DNA from: Candidatus Tisiphia endosymbiont of Sialis lutaria
GTDB lineage: Bacteria > Pseudomonadota > Alphaproteobacteria > Rickettsiales > Rickettsiaceae
NCBI RefSeq assembly: GCF_964026535.1
Contig: NZ_OZ032153.1
Coordinates: forward strand, 1,116,001 to 1,180,000
DNA length: 64,000 bases
Reading direction: 5' to 3'
Shown: positions 27,238 through 37,065 of the stretch, one piece after another
Numbering within the stretch: position 1 is the first letter of the stretch
Layout: each line of letters opens with the position of its first letter
Program-made: the position numbers and the translations under genes
Notes under the pieces: model-generated
Told to the model about the DNA's origin: nothing
The model's database searches: none
Seen by the model: only the letters and a program-made list of their open reading frames with translations

Positions 27238-27585
27238 CTACATTAAGTGTTTTAAAAATTTTAATTCAGCTTCTATCTCAGATTTTGCTAATATTATTTC
27301 TGTTAGTCGGTATTTTTTTTGTTTCAAATCATATTCTCTCATGTCAGCAGCAAAAAAACCAAATATTAACATAATAGCTATTCGACTGGCAAAGGTAAGA
27401 TAAGTAAAACCTAAGCTTGATATAGCTACACTTATTATTAAAGTAATTATTAGTGCTAACCACATTCTGTGATATAATGCCCAAAATATATTAAAAAATG
27501 CAGCAAATAACGAAAAACCCTGTTTGATAATAATAAAATCATTATCTTTTTTTTGAGGATTAACATATATTGAATAAATATTCAT
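27238..27585 (-). CDS. DUF2628-type small membrane protein
   Basis: 115 residues. A polar start (YSIYVNPQKKDNDFIIIKQGFSLFAAFFNIFWALYHRMW) is characteristic of DUF2628, followed by two hydrophobic membrane segments (about 44-60 and 62-80) and a charged C-terminal helix, ADMREYDLKQKKYRLTEI. It lies in the inner membrane by prediction. Function unknown across the family. Co-oriented with the HIT gene. Confidence 0.7.
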   Translation of the reverse strand: MNIYSIYVNPQKKDNDFIIIKQGFSLFAAFFNIFWALYHRMWLALIITLIISVAISSLGFTYLTFASRIAIMLIFGFFAADMREYDLKQKKYRLTEIILAKSEIEAELKFLKHLM

Positions 27586-27689
27586 AGGAGAGTCTTGTAA
27601 TTATGATACTGAATGATTACTTAAACATCATAATAATAAACAAACAACTAAACATCAATAGCTAAACATCAATATTTAGAAGATTATTT

Positions 27690-28235
27690 ATGTCAGACAA
27701 CTCATTACACGGGACTACTATACTGTGCTTAAGAAAAGGCGGAGAAGTCGTGATTACCGCTGATGGTCAGGTTTCCCTTGGTAATACAATTTTAAAATCG
27801 ACAGCCAAAAAATTAAGAACTATGTTCAATAATAGTATTATTGCAGGCTTTGCTGGCTCTACTGCCGATGCTTTAACTTTATTTGAAAAACTAGAATTAA
27901 AGCTAGAAAAACATTCATACCAGTTACTGAGAAGTGCAGTAGAATTGGCAAAAGAGTGGCGTAGCGATAAATATTTACGTAAACTTGAAGCAATGATGAT
28001 TGTTGCAGATAAAAAAAATATATTAATTCTAACTGGTAATGGTGATGTAGTTGAACCTGACGGGGATGCTGCTGCCATTGGTTCTGGTGGATTATATGCC
28101 CTGGCAAGTGCTAGGGGATTAATGTCTTTTGATAATAACCTAACTGCAGAAGAGATTGCTTTAAAATCAATGCATATTGCAGCTGACATTTGTGTTTTCT
28201 CTAATCATAACATTATTTTAGAAAAAGTTATATGA
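27690..28235 (+). CDS. hslV: ATP-dependent protease peptidase subunit HslV
   Basis: 181 residues. Proteasome-like N-terminal nucleophile peptidase: the mature chain begins at Thr after a short propeptide ([11 protein letters not shown]), then [44 protein letters not shown], and [14 protein letters not shown]. It forms the dodecameric protease core activated by HslU. It overlaps hslU by four bases (ATGA). Upstream, the motif CTAAACATCAATA occurs twice 12 bases apart (27649-27672). Confidence 0.96.
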   Translation: MSDNSLHGTTILCLRKGGEVVITADGQVSLGNTILKSTAKKLRTMFNNSIIAGFAGSTADALTLFEKLELKLEKHSYQLLRSAVELAKEWRSDKYLRKLEAMMIVADKKNILILTGNGDVVEPDGDAAAIGSGGLYALASARGLMSFDNNLTAEEIALKSMHIAADICVFSNHNIILEKVI

Positions 28236-29653
28236 GTACTAGTATTAAGAAAAAATCCGCGGGAACTCCTGCTAAATCTGTTAAAACTTCGGTTAAACCT
28301 GTAAGAACTCCACCTAAATCAGTGGAAATTCCTGCTAAATCTATGGGATTAACTCCTTCTAAAATCGTAGCTGAGCTTGATAGATTCATTGTTGGACAAT
28401 ATAAGGCCAAAAAAGCTGTGGCGATCGCTTTACGCAATCGCTGTAGGCGTAGAAATGTAGCCGAGCCACTTCGTCAAGAAATCGTTCCAAAAAATATTTT
28501 AATGATTGGACCAACTGGCGTAGGTAAGACTGAAATCGCTAGAAGGCTTGCTAAGCTTAGCGGCTCACCTTTTCTTAAAATAGAAGCCACTAAATTTACT
28601 GAAGTAGGATATGTTGGACGAGACGTTGAGTCAATAATACGAGATTTAGTGGAGATAGCTGTTAATACCCAAAAAGCTAATGCTAAAAAAGAAGTTATTG
28701 CTAATGCAACTTTAAAAACTGTAGAAAGAGTATTGGACGCTTTAGTAGGCAAATCGGCATCAGTTGAGACTAGAGAGAAATTTCGTCTTAAGCTTGAAAA
28801 AGGTGAACTCGATGATAATGAAATTGAGATCAATATAGCAGATTCAGGTAGCATATTTGGTAGTAATTTTGAAATTCCTGGTATGCCAGGAGCGGCTATG
28901 GGTGTGTTAAATGTTTCTGATATGATCAGCAAAGTCATCGGTACTAGTAAAACAAAAAACAAAAAAATGCTAGTTAAAGATGCTATGTTAACTATCTTGG
29001 CTGAAGAGTCAGATAAATTGATTGATCAAGAAAAAATTACTCAAGATGCATTAGTGCTAGTACAAAATGATGGTATAGTATTTTTGGATGAGATTGATAA
29101 AATTACTTCAAGACCGGAGGGAAAAAGCTCAGAGATTAGTAGAGAGGGAGTACAGAGGGATTTATTACCTATTATTGAGGGTACAACAGTTAATACTAAG
29201 TATGGTTCTGTAGAAACTGCTCATATATTATTTATAGCATCAGGGGCTTTTCATTTATCAAAACCATCTGATTTATTGCCCGAGTTGCAAGGAAGGCTAC
29301 CTATTAGAGTAGAGTTAAACTCACTCACTAAGGAAGATATGGTGAAAATCTTGGTTGAACCAGAATCAAGTTTAATAAAACAATATTCAGCCTTAATTGG
29401 CACCGAAGGGGTAGAATTACAATTTACTGATAAGGCAATAGATAAGATTGCTACTTATGCAGCAAAAGTTAACTTAGAAATTGAAGATATTGGAGCAAGA
29501 AGATTGCATACTATTTTAGAAAATTTATTGGAGGATATAAGTTTTAATGCAAGTGACATGAAAGAAAAAAAGGTAGTTATGGAGGATCATTTTGTCGACC
29601 AGCAATTATCAAAAATTATCAAAAATCTGGATTTAGTAAAATTTATTTTGTAA
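28232..29653 (+). CDS. hslU: HslU, ATPase subunit of HslVU protease, with N-terminal extension
   Basis: 473 residues, about 25-30 longer than the usual HslU. The core begins at about residue 40 ([35 protein letters not shown]), with Walker [16 protein letters not shown] (about 92-106), Walker [11 protein letters not shown], sensor and C-terminal [20 protein letters not shown]. The first 39 residues are a Lys/Pro/Ser/Thr string of the type [19 protein letters not shown] with repeat-like periodicity, not seen in E. coli HslU. The ATG overlaps the hslV stop, and the stop abuts the comM ATG. Confidence 0.95.
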   Translation: MSTSIKKKSAGTPAKSVKTSVKPVRTPPKSVEIPAKSMGLTPSKIVAELDRFIVGQYKAKKAVAIALRNRCRRRNVAEPLRQEIVPKNILMIGPTGVGKTEIARRLAKLSGSPFLKIEATKFTEVGYVGRDVESIIRDLVEIAVNTQKANAKKEVIANATLKTVERVLDALVGKSASVETREKFRLKLEKGELDDNEIEINIADSGSIFGSNFEIPGMPGAAMGVLNVSDMISKVIGTSKTKNKKMLVKDAMLTILAEESDKLIDQEKITQDALVLVQNDGIVFLDEIDKITSRPEGKSSEISREGVQRDLLPIIEGTTVNTKYGSVETAHILFIASGAFHLSKPSDLLPELQGRLPIRVELNSLTKEDMVKILVEPESSLIKQYSALIGTEGVELQFTDKAIDKIATYAAKVNLEIEDIGARRLHTILENLLEDISFNASDMKEKKVVMEDHFVDQQLSKIIKNLDLVKFIL

Positions 29654-31174
29654 ATGATAGTTCATCTTGGCAGTTTAACCTTTAGTGGTATAGACATTAT
29701 TGATGTCGATGTGCAAGTACAGATATCGCCAGGTATACCTAATTTTACTATAGTAGGGCTAGCGGATAAAACCATTGGTGAGTCTAAAGAAAGGGTTAGG
29801 GCAGCTCTGTCTTCCATAGGTCTTGCCCTACCTGCCAAGAAAATACTTATAAATTTAGCTCCAGCCGATTTGGTTAAAGAGGGTAGTCATTTTGACCTTG
29901 CTATTGCTTGTGCCATACTTAGCAGTATGAAAATTTTACCAGCTGGAGAAATGCAAGAATATCTAGTAATAGGGGAATTATCTCTAGATGGTTCTATATT
30001 ACCTGTCAGTGGAGCTTTGCCTGCTGCTATTGGTGCTGCAGCTAGAAATAAAGGGCTAATTTGTTCAAAACAGAATGGTCAGGAAGCTGCCTGGTCTGGC
30101 AATAATAATATTTTGGTAGCAAGTAATTTAATAGAGTTAGTTAATCATTTTAAAGGTCTGCAAATATTATCATCACCAGAATTGGAAATTGACACTAGCA
30201 TCATAAATTACCCTGACTTTAAAGAGATCAAAGGGCAGAAAACAGCCAAGCGGGCTTTAGAAATAGCAGCTTCAGGTAGCCATAATTTATTAATGTTTGG
30301 TCCACCTGGTACTGGGAAATCGATGCTGGCACAATGTATACCTGGCATATTACCCAAAATGCGACCCGAAGAAATATTAGAGTGCAGTACTATAGCAAGC
30401 GTTGCAGGCAAGTTAGCAAATGGCAAACTATCAAGGGTTAGACCCTTTCGTGCTCCTCACCATTCCTGCTCGATAGCAGCAATGGTCGGTGGTGGTGTGG
30501 GTAAAAGAGTAAAGCCAGGTGAGATTTCATTAGCCCATAATGGGGTATTATTTTTAGACGAATTACCAGAGTTTCCACCTAATGTTATCGAATCTCTAAG
30601 GCAACCAATTGAAACTGGGGAAATACTAATTGCTAGATCAAATTCGCATATTAAATATCCAGCTAACTTTCAGCTAATAGCCGCAATGAATCCTTGTAAA
30701 TGCGGTTATTTAAGCGATCCGCATAAAGCATGTTCAAGAGCTCCAAAATGTGGTAGTGATTATCAGATGCGTATTTCCGGTCCAATCATGGATCGATTTG
30801 ATCTACATATAAATGTAGGCTCTATCGATTCATATAATTATAATTTAATAGGAGATGATACAGAAGAAGGGTCTGAACAAATAGCTAATAGGGTTGAAAT
30901 AGCTCGCAATATTCAACAAACTAGATATGAAGGATATAATATCAAAACAAATAATCGTTTGGATGGGCAACTGCTTATTGAATATGCACTACCAGTTGAT
31001 GATGGAAAAGATTTACTTAACGAAGCAGCTACAAAATTTCGTATATCAATGCGGGCATATAATAGAATCTTACGAGTTGCAAGAACTATAGCTGACCTAG
31101 AAGGTTCTCGCAATGTCTATAAGATACATATTGCCGAAGCACTAAACTATAGAAAAATGGATAATAACCTATAG
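29654..31174 (+). CDS. comM: YifB/ComM-family Mg-chelatase-like AAA+ ATPase
   Basis: 506 residues. N-terminal LonC-like domain (1-170; QISPGIPNFTIVGLADKTIGESKERVRAAL), Walker A GPPGTGKSMLAQCIPGILP (about 217-235), Walker B VLFLDELPEF, and the C-terminal Mg-chelatase subunit ChlI-type domain with the cysteine cluster CKCGYLSDPHKACSRAPKCG. In naturally competent bacteria ComM is a hexameric helicase promoting branch migration. It begins at the base after the hslU stop, forming an hslV-hslU-comM unit. Confidence 0.93.
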   Translation: MIVHLGSLTFSGIDIIDVDVQVQISPGIPNFTIVGLADKTIGESKERVRAALSSIGLALPAKKILINLAPADLVKEGSHFDLAIACAILSSMKILPAGEMQEYLVIGELSLDGSILPVSGALPAAIGAAARNKGLICSKQNGQEAAWSGNNNILVASNLIELVNHFKGLQILSSPELEIDTSIINYPDFKEIKGQKTAKRALEIAASGSHNLLMFGPPGTGKSMLAQCIPGILPKMRPEEILECSTIASVAGKLANGKLSRVRPFRAPHHSCSIAAMVGGGVGKRVKPGEISLAHNGVLFLDELPEFPPNVIESLRQPIETGEILIARSNSHIKYPANFQLIAAMNPCKCGYLSDPHKACSRAPKCGSDYQMRISGPIMDRFDLHINVGSIDSYNYNLIGDDTEEGSEQIANRVEIARNIQQTRYEGYNIKTNNRLDGQLLIEYALPVDDGKDLLNEAATKFRISMRAYNRILRVARTIADLEGSRNVYKIHIAEALNYRKMDNNL

Positions 31175-31189
31175 TTAACTCGAGAGGGG

Positions 31190-31262
31190 CAGGTGTCATC
31201 TCTGCTAGAATTAGTGTCCCCCCTGCGAAGGTAGAGGTCTAGATTCCCGCCTACGCTGGTGG
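31190..31262. repeat. R6 hairpin repeat, degraded
   Basis: GTCATCTCTGCTAG...CCCCTGCGAAGGTAGAGGTC...TTCCCGCCTACGC, lacking the final GGGAATGAC. It fills the space between the convergent comM and phosphohexomutase genes. Confidence 0.65.
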
Positions 31263-31267
31263 GTTAA

Positions 31268-32662
31268 TTATATGTTCAAACCATATTTAGCTAGTAAAGA
31301 GGAAAGTTCAGATTTTATACTATTCATTCCTTCCAAACTATCTGATTCATATCTAGCAATAATTTTGGCTTCAGTGTTAGAGGCTCGGAGTAACCACCAT
31401 GCATTAGAGTCAATTGATGAGTCAATCCTTATACCATCAATGTCATTGAAAGCGATATTTTGGCTAATTAAATCATCTTTTATTTGCTGAATAATATCAA
31501 ATTTGAGATCATCTGGTACCGGGATGCTAATTTCAGGAGTGCTGTAACATTTAGGTAGCTCATCTATCATATCGTCCAAGGTTTTTTCTGATCTTGATAA
31601 TAAATCAAGAAACCGTAGAGCAGCATAAATTGCATCATCATATCCATAATATTTATCAGCAAAAAATATATGACCGCTAGTTTCGCCGCCCAGTAATGCC
31701 TTAGTTGTTTGCATCTTGTCTTTAATAAAAGAATGACCTGTTTTCCACATTATCGGTCTTCCGCCATATGACTTAATCTGATTAAATATGGCGCTACTTG
31801 ATTTAATATCCATGATAATAGTTGCTTGTGGATTTTGGTCAATTATATCTTTTGCTAATATACAAAGAATCTGGTCGCCTAAAATTATTCGTCCTTTCTT
31901 ACTTATAATGGCTATACGATCGGCATCTCCATCAAATGCAATACCAATATCGCAATCTTGGGTTTTCACTACTTCTATTAGTTGTTCTAGATTTTTAGCA
32001 ATAGTGGGATCTGGGTGGTGATTAGGAAAATTACCATCAATTTCCGAATTGATAACGATATTTTTGTTGGGTAACCTTAATGCTAATAGATCAGTAATAT
32101 TTCCAGCCGCACCGTTAGCTGGATCCCATGCTACTTTTACTTTAGGTTCTATAGTTATTTCTTGTAATATCCTATCTATGTATTGAGTTGTGATATCCAG
32201 CTCTTTCGCTATAGATGATGCTATAAACTTATCAGGCATATTAGACCAATCAGTATGTAGAATGCTATTTAGTAAATGTTGTATTTGTTGGTCGAAAAAA
32301 GACTTGCCTTGCGATAACATCTTAAAACCATTATCATCTTTGGGATTATGTGAACCTGTGATCATTATACTAGCTTGTGGCTTAAATATCTTATCAGCAA
32401 AATATAGCATAGGAGAGGGGGCGACTCCTATTGAGATAGCCTGTCCACCAGCTGAGATAATGCCATTAACCAAAGCATGGTAAAGGGCAGGGGAGCTTAA
32501 TCTACCATCTCGCCCTATCAATATTTTGTTCCCTTGTTTAGATATACTCAGTTTAGTAAAACAAAATCCAATTTTATAAGCAATAGTTGTATTAATATCC
32601 AGCAGACTGCTTCCACGAATATCGTACAATCTAAAAATTGTTCTATTTATTTCCATTGTCAT
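31268..32662 (-). CDS. Phosphomannomutase/phosphoglucomutase (AlgC/ManB type)
   Basis: 464 residues. Four-domain alpha-D-phosphohexomutase: FRLYDIRGSS start, GRDGRLSSP, active-site serine loop SIMITGSHNPKDDNGFKM (Ser about 100), Mg loop GIAFDGDADRIAII (about 235-248), sugar loop GGETSGHIFF and the C-terminal phosphate loop RASNTEAKIIARYES. It interconverts hexose 1- and 6-phosphates for surface polysaccharide or lipopolysaccharide precursors. Residues of all four signature loops are intact. It is divergent from tsaB with a 46-base shared promoter gap. Confidence 0.92.
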   Translation of the reverse strand: MTMEINRTIFRLYDIRGSSLLDINTTIAYKIGFCFTKLSISKQGNKILIGRDGRLSSPALYHALVNGIISAGGQAISIGVAPSPMLYFADKIFKPQASIMITGSHNPKDDNGFKMLSQGKSFFDQQIQHLLNSILHTDWSNMPDKFIASSIAKELDITTQYIDRILQEITIEPKVKVAWDPANGAAGNITDLLALRLPNKNIVINSEIDGNFPNHHPDPTIAKNLEQLIEVVKTQDCDIGIAFDGDADRIAIISKKGRIILGDQILCILAKDIIDQNPQATIIMDIKSSSAIFNQIKSYGGRPIMWKTGHSFIKDKMQTTKALLGGETSGHIFFADKYYGYDDAIYAALRFLDLLSRSEKTLDDMIDELPKCYSTPEISIPVPDDLKFDIIQQIKDDLISQNIAFNDIDGIRIDSSIDSNAWWLLRASNTEAKIIARYESDSLEGMNSIKSELSSLLAKYGLNI

Positions 32663-32708
32663 TACTATTTTAGTATACTTGAAATGATTTAAAGAGTTGA
32701 TAGTATAA

Positions 32709-33401
32709 ATGAAAATTTTAGCATTGGATACGGTAAATAATAGTGCATCTGTTGCGATTTCTGAAGATAAAGTTATTTTAGCCTATATCGAGGATTTAAG
32801 ACCCTCTATGCAGGCTGAAACAATAGTACCAATGATTGAAGAAGCTCTGAGAATAGCAAAGCTTTCTTACCATGACTTAAATTACCTAGCCGTTACAAAT
32901 GGTCCAGGTAGTTTTACCGGTATTAGGGTAGGGTTGTCAGTAGCAAAAGGCATTTTGCTAAGTACCAATATCATAGGTACTACTATATCTAATTTTGAGT
33001 ATTCCTGGCGGAGAGCCACTAGGCAAGTAAATAACCATAATAAAAAGGTTACTTTTAAGTTTTTTATTTTTCTTAATGCATATAGAGAGCAATTATATAG
33101 CCAGGTTTTTGATCAAGATGGACAGTCATCTATTCCTTTATTGATAAATTATGACCAAGTTGGGCAGTTATTAAATACAGAAGATAATATTATTAAAGTC
33201 TGTGCTGGTAGTGGGTTAGAGATGATATACGACAAGATTAAGGATTTAGAAAATGTAATAATCTTACCGCGTTTCACTAAAATTAAGGCATGGCATATAT
33301 GTCAATATATAGCTGATAAAATAGCTGAAAAATGTAATTTTTCTAACTCTATCGAGCCATTATATATTAGAATGGCTGATGTGAAGATTAAACAGAGTTA
33401 G
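32709..33401 (+). CDS. tsaB: tRNA threonylcarbamoyladenosine biosynthesis protein TsaB
   Basis: 230 residues. ASKHA fold with MKILALDTVNNSASVAI, then MIEEALRIAKLSYHDLNYLAVTNGPGSFTGIRVGLSVAKGI (the NGPGSFTGIRVG motif is diagnostic). The C-terminal half is divergent. TsaB is the non-catalytic partner that dimerises with TsaD (9920) for t6A37 formation; both are encoded within this window but about 22 kb apart. Confidence 0.92.
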   Translation: MKILALDTVNNSASVAISEDKVILAYIEDLRPSMQAETIVPMIEEALRIAKLSYHDLNYLAVTNGPGSFTGIRVGLSVAKGILLSTNIIGTTISNFEYSWRRATRQVNNHNKKVTFKFFIFLNAYREQLYSQVFDQDGQSSIPLLINYDQVGQLLNTEDNIIKVCAGSGLEMIYDKIKDLENVIILPRFTKIKAWHICQYIADKIAEKCNFSNSIEPLYIRMADVKIKQS

Positions 33402-33419
33402 CTATAGCTTTAGCCTCAG

Positions 33420-33594
33420 CGTCATTGCGAGGAGACCGTAGGTCGACGAAGCAATATAGTCTTGATGTATCTATACTAATTCTCATGGATTGCTTTGTCG
33501 CTGCTAAAGTAGCTCTAAGCCATGACTCTTAGCAGTCAGCTTTTTTACTGATCATAAGGAAATAAATAAAAAATTGTAGAGTACTATTCTCTAG
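33420..33594. repeat. R5 hairpin plus R4-variant half element
   Basis: CGTCATTGCGAGGAGACC...GAAGCAATA starts an R5; the right part (AGTAGCTCTAAGCCATGAC...AATTGTAGAGTACTA) is the complement of the left half of the element at 13138. It therefore is a single-sided copy of that R4 variant. Confidence 0.65.
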
Positions 33595-33630
33595 TAAAAT
33601 TACAAAATCCCTGAAAGGGTAATAAGTAAC

Positions 33631-33707
33631 TGGCGGGAGTGACGGGACTCGAACCCGCGACCTTCTGCGTGACAGGCAGACGCTCTAACCAACTGAGCTA
33701 CACCCCC
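33631..33707 (-). tRNA. tRNA-Asp (GTC)
   Basis: A 77-nt minus-strand cloverleaf: acceptor GGGGGTG/CACTCCC, D arm GCTCAGTTGGTTAGAGC, anticodon loop CTGTCAC with GTC, T arm GCGGGTTCGAGTCCCGT, discriminator G and encoded CCA. Confidence 0.96.
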
Positions 33708-33739
33708 TTTTCAATATCTATAACATATAGGCAAGTCGT

Positions 33740-33768
33740 AATATATATAAAGTCAACCCTTTTGTCAA
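33740..33768 (-). promoter_or_regulatory. Promoter of tRNA-Asp
   Basis: On the minus strand a perfect TTGACA (33768-33763) is 17 bases from TATATT (33745-33740), 32 bases upstream of the mature tRNA 5' end. Confidence 0.6.
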
Positions 33769-33899
33769 GAACTCATCAGTAACTTGTCAGGCGTTGCCTA
33801 GAAACAGTTGGTATACTCTTCAAATCATTTGAGTATATGAAATAAAATATTGCTAGAGTATGATAAGTGAATAGCAATAAGGAGAACAAATCTCAGGGG

Positions 33900-34022
33900 A
33901 ATGGAAAGAATGTAAAACATACAAATTTGAAAACATAGTGAAGAATGGTTTACAAGATGGGGTGCAAAGATATAAATGCAAGATTTGTGGTTGTGTTTTT
34001 CGAGGTAAAGAAGCAAAGTTAT
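33900..34022 (+). pseudogene. Transposase zinc-ribbon remnant (IS1-like N-terminus)
   Basis: One frame reads CKTYKFENIVKNGLQDGVQRYKCKICGCVFRG before a stop. The pattern 'IVKNG...G.QRYKCK.CG..F' is the N-terminal zinc ribbon of IS1-type InsA and related transposases. The first cysteine pair is partly lost and no catalytic domain follows, so this is a fragment. The next 230 bases up to 34254 contain an open frame without recognisable motif. Confidence 0.5.
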
Positions 34023-34254
34023 AGTGCAGAGTTTAAAATAATTGACTATAACTGCTGGATAATGGGAGAGAAGGAAGAACTTGTTGTGTGGGCATTAAAA
34101 ACCACCCATTATAGCATAGTATGTATATCACAAAAGCAACAACATTACAAGCATAAGAACTTAAAAAAATATGTATTTAGTAAAATTGCTAGTAGGAACC
34201 AACAGAATATATTATAATATACGCAAGTATATTCAATAACTAACTGGTTATAAT
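34023..34254. other. Intergenic stretch, possible continuation of the transposase remnant
   Basis: An open frame runs through (HYSIVCISQKQQHYKHKNL) but has no motif I recognise and poor codon character. It ends just before the downstream gene. I see no promoter or RNA gene. Confidence 0.3.
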
Positions 34255-35205
34255 ATGTCTGAGAAACGTGATATTAATGAAGAATTTGAAAAAGTATCTA
34301 ATGATTTAGATAAAGAATTATCTAAATTTGAAAAAGTGGGAGATATCTTCAATGATTCATTAGATAGGATGGCTGGTTCCGTTTCCGATCAGGAAGTAGA
34401 TAAATTGCTAGAACAAATGCAATCTGAAGTGAATTTAGATAAGAAAAGTGCAGCATTAGGCAAACAAAAAGATCAAGAATTAGCAGATAGGCTTAAGGCT
34501 ATAAGAGATCCAAGACCTACGGAAGAAGCGTTAAAAAATCCTGCACCAATACCAACTGTCAAAGAATTAGAGGATAGACTGAAAAAGTTAAAAGATTCAA
34601 CAAAAATTGTTGAAAAGCAAACTGCCGAAAAACCGCAAAAGAAAATTAGAAAATTAAATGAAAAATTAAAAGATAATGAGATTAAACAGTCTCAGTCGAT
34701 AAAACCAATAAAAAAAGCAGTTAATAAAGCAGCTACCAGCTCAAAGGATAATAAGTTACAGACTAACGCTCCTGCAGCATTGCCAGAACCGGTAATTAGG
34801 GAACCGTCTGAATCCGATAAGAGAGATAAAGACACTTTGCCACCATCAATGACCAAACCTGGACAAACAACAGGTTGGTTTGCAAAAATTATAAACGCTA
34901 TTATAGAGGTTATTGTTGATAATATTAAAGGACTCCTTGGTAAACCACAAATTCAAGATACTACTAAACAGCAGAGTCAACAAATGCCTTTAGAGAAAGT
35001 GCAAGCAGATGTTAAGAAGCTAAATGAACCATTAGTAGCATTTAAAAAGAGACAAGAATTAAGGACAGATAGATTAAGACAAAGTCTACAAAAGGTTAGG
35101 CAAGGAAAAACCCCTTCTAGCACTTCAAAATTATCCACAATCTCACCAACAAAGGCACCAACGAAACCACCAGTAATTAGGCAAAAACCTAGTAATAATA
35201 GATAA
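34255..35205 (+). CDS. Unrecognised Lys/Gln-rich, mostly disordered protein (316 aa)
   Basis: 316 residues, no signal peptide. Residues 1-75 look helical and acidic/basic alternating (DINEEFEKVSNDLDKELSKFEKVGD). The middle (75-210) is Lys/Pro/Gln-rich and low in hydrophobics. One amphipathic-hydrophobic stretch, GWFAKIINAIIEVIVDNIKGLLGK (about 207-230), could bind a membrane or partner. The end is basic (RLRQSLQKVRQGKTPSSTSK). I do not recognise a family. The composition resembles some secreted effectors of intracellular bacteria, but nothing here proves secretion. The neighbour is an AAA/PDDEXK gene in convergent orientation. Confidence 0.6.
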   Translation: MSEKRDINEEFEKVSNDLDKELSKFEKVGDIFNDSLDRMAGSVSDQEVDKLLEQMQSEVNLDKKSAALGKQKDQELADRLKAIRDPRPTEEALKNPAPIPTVKELEDRLKKLKDSTKIVEKQTAEKPQKKIRKLNEKLKDNEIKQSQSIKPIKKAVNKAATSSKDNKLQTNAPAALPEPVIREPSESDKRDKDTLPPSMTKPGQTTGWFAKIINAIIEVIVDNIKGLLGKPQIQDTTKQQSQQMPLEKVQADVKKLNEPLVAFKKRQELRTDRLRQSLQKVRQGKTPSSTSKLSTISPTKAPTKPPVIRQKPSNNR

Positions 35206-35228
35206 AACTACTTCCTTGGAATATTAAA

Positions 35229-37016
35229 CTATAGCTGATATTCTAGTGCTACTTCCTTACCGCAAAAAGCCATAGATATTTTGATGATTTTTTGAACATG
35301 GGAGTATTCTTTTATTTTAGCCTCATATCGTTTTTTTGCTATTTGCTCTAGCCCTTCTCTGGCAACAGATTCTAACTCTTCTGGAGACTTGCATATTTTA
35401 TATTCAATAATAATGGTGTTGTCTTGCTTTCCAGCTCTAGGTATCAACATAATATCAGCCCTACCGCTACCAGTCTCTCTTTCACTGTCTATTATGTAGT
35501 CAGAAGCTAAGGTATTAATCAAACCTAGCATAAAGCCACTATAAAATAGCTCGGCTTTTTTCTCGCCAGTTTGGTAAAAACTAGTAGCATTTAACAATAA
35601 TTCTTGCAATCTTTCTTTAAACTGTTCTATTTTACCTGCCGGCAGCAAAGTAGCAAAAGAATAATATCGAGAGTGATCAATTTGTAACTGATCAGTAACC
35701 CATTGGAGCATTCTGGCATTATATATATATCGTACCTCTTTATTTGGTACCGACAATTCGTAAATATCTTCTTCTGGTTTTTTAGCAACAGGGTTTAAAT
35801 AACCGCTAAATAACAACAAGCTAAATAATCCTACTGGCTTGTTGATATCAGCAAAACTAATTTGTTTGACAATCGGTGAGATAATACTCTTTCCGGCAGC
35901 TAAGCTCTGTAAATCTTCCTGCATTCCATCTGACAATAATGCTTTATCAACAAGACCCGTCCCCCCACTATCAAGCCAATAATGATCAAGCTTGCCTTTA
36001 TGAGCCAAACATTGCATAATCGACCATGGATTATAGATGATCTCCCCACCAAAACTATAGCCATTATACCAAGCTTTAATTTGTTCAGGATTAGTTGCTG
36101 TTGGTACTTTTGCTAACAATTCATCAACTTCTGCTTGAGTAAAACCATAGAACTTAGAAAATTCTTCATCAAGCAAGCTATATTCACTAACATTATTCAA
36201 ATCCGAAAATAAATTAGCCTTAGCAACCCGTAATATGCCGGTTATTACGCCTTTTTCTAAATAAGGATTAGTTTTTAAACTACTGCCAAACATCCCACGG
36301 AATATTTTTAGTACGTCGTCAAATTCTTTTAATTTATCACCAAATTCAATATACGAACTATTGATCGGTGTGTCATATTCATCGATCAATATATAAACTT
36401 TTTGAGCAAAATGTTTGTACAATACTTCACTCAAAACCCGTAAACTATCTTTTAAGTCTTCCTTATCAAGCTTTCCTGTAAAATATCGATTTAACTTTTC
36501 CTTTTGTGCCTCATCTAGTAATTTTTCATCTGTTGTTATATAACGCTTTAAATATCGATGGTTTGTAAACAGATTAGTTACTTGATTTTTTATTCCATTC
36601 TCAATTTCCTGGTAGTTACTGCCTTTAACATCCTTAAAATTTATGGAAATCACCGGAAATTGACCTTGACGTTTCATGCTACTTGCGTCATGAACAATCT
36701 TTAAAGATTTGAGCTCTTTAGTTTCGTCAAATCCTAAATCTACTGTACCACCAGTAAATAGCTTGCTATTTACTCTATCCTCTTCAGGTAAAGGCGTACC
36801 TCTCTCATCCACCTCTATCTCAAAAAATTTCTGCAGCATGTTCATATTCAAGCTCTTACCCCATCGTCTTGGTCTGGTGATCAATATAACCTTACCACTA
36901 TCTTCTAGCAATTCCTTTATCATTAGACTTTTATCAACAAAGACATCACTATTAACTAGCAGGTCATAGAATTCATCGGTACCTACCCTCATTCTTGGTG
37001 GTTTATTATTTTCCAT
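35229..37016 (-). CDS. AAA-ATPase-like protein with C-terminal PD-(D/E)XK nuclease-like domain, paralogue 1
   Basis: 595 residues. N-terminal AAA-ATPase-like domain: start MLVGTDEFYDL-type motif (MRVGTDEFYDLLVNSDVFVDKSLMI), Walker A-like ITRPRRWGKSLNMNMLQKFF (about 47-66), Walker B-like VYILIDEYDTPI. The C-terminal domain has ETGSGRADIMLIP...IIIEYKICKS, the D...E-x-K signature of the PDDEXK_9 family. Members are highly multiplied in Rickettsiales and some other bacteria, and their function is unknown. A close paralogue lies at 45690. Catalytic residues are intact, so it could be an active ATPase/nuclease. Confidence 0.88.
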   Translation of the reverse strand: MENNKPPRMRVGTDEFYDLLVNSDVFVDKSLMIKELLEDSGKVILITRPRRWGKSLNMNMLQKFFEIEVDERGTPLPEEDRVNSKLFTGGTVDLGFDETKELKSLKIVHDASSMKRQGQFPVISINFKDVKGSNYQEIENGIKNQVTNLFTNHRYLKRYITTDEKLLDEAQKEKLNRYFTGKLDKEDLKDSLRVLSEVLYKHFAQKVYILIDEYDTPINSSYIEFGDKLKEFDDVLKIFRGMFGSSLKTNPYLEKGVITGILRVAKANLFSDLNNVSEYSLLDEEFSKFYGFTQAEVDELLAKVPTATNPEQIKAWYNGYSFGGEIIYNPWSIMQCLAHKGKLDHYWLDSGGTGLVDKALLSDGMQEDLQSLAAGKSIISPIVKQISFADINKPVGLFSLLLFSGYLNPVAKKPEEDIYELSVPNKEVRYIYNARMLQWVTDQLQIDHSRYYSFATLLPAGKIEQFKERLQELLLNATSFYQTGEKKAELFYSGFMLGLINTLASDYIIDSERETGSGRADIMLIPRAGKQDNTIIIEYKICKSPEELESVAREGLEQIAKKRYEAKIKEYSHVQKIIKISMAFCGKEVALEYQL

Positions 37017-37065
37017 ATAAATATCTCGATCGGTTGTATTATGATTAAATCAGCTTTCATGGGTG

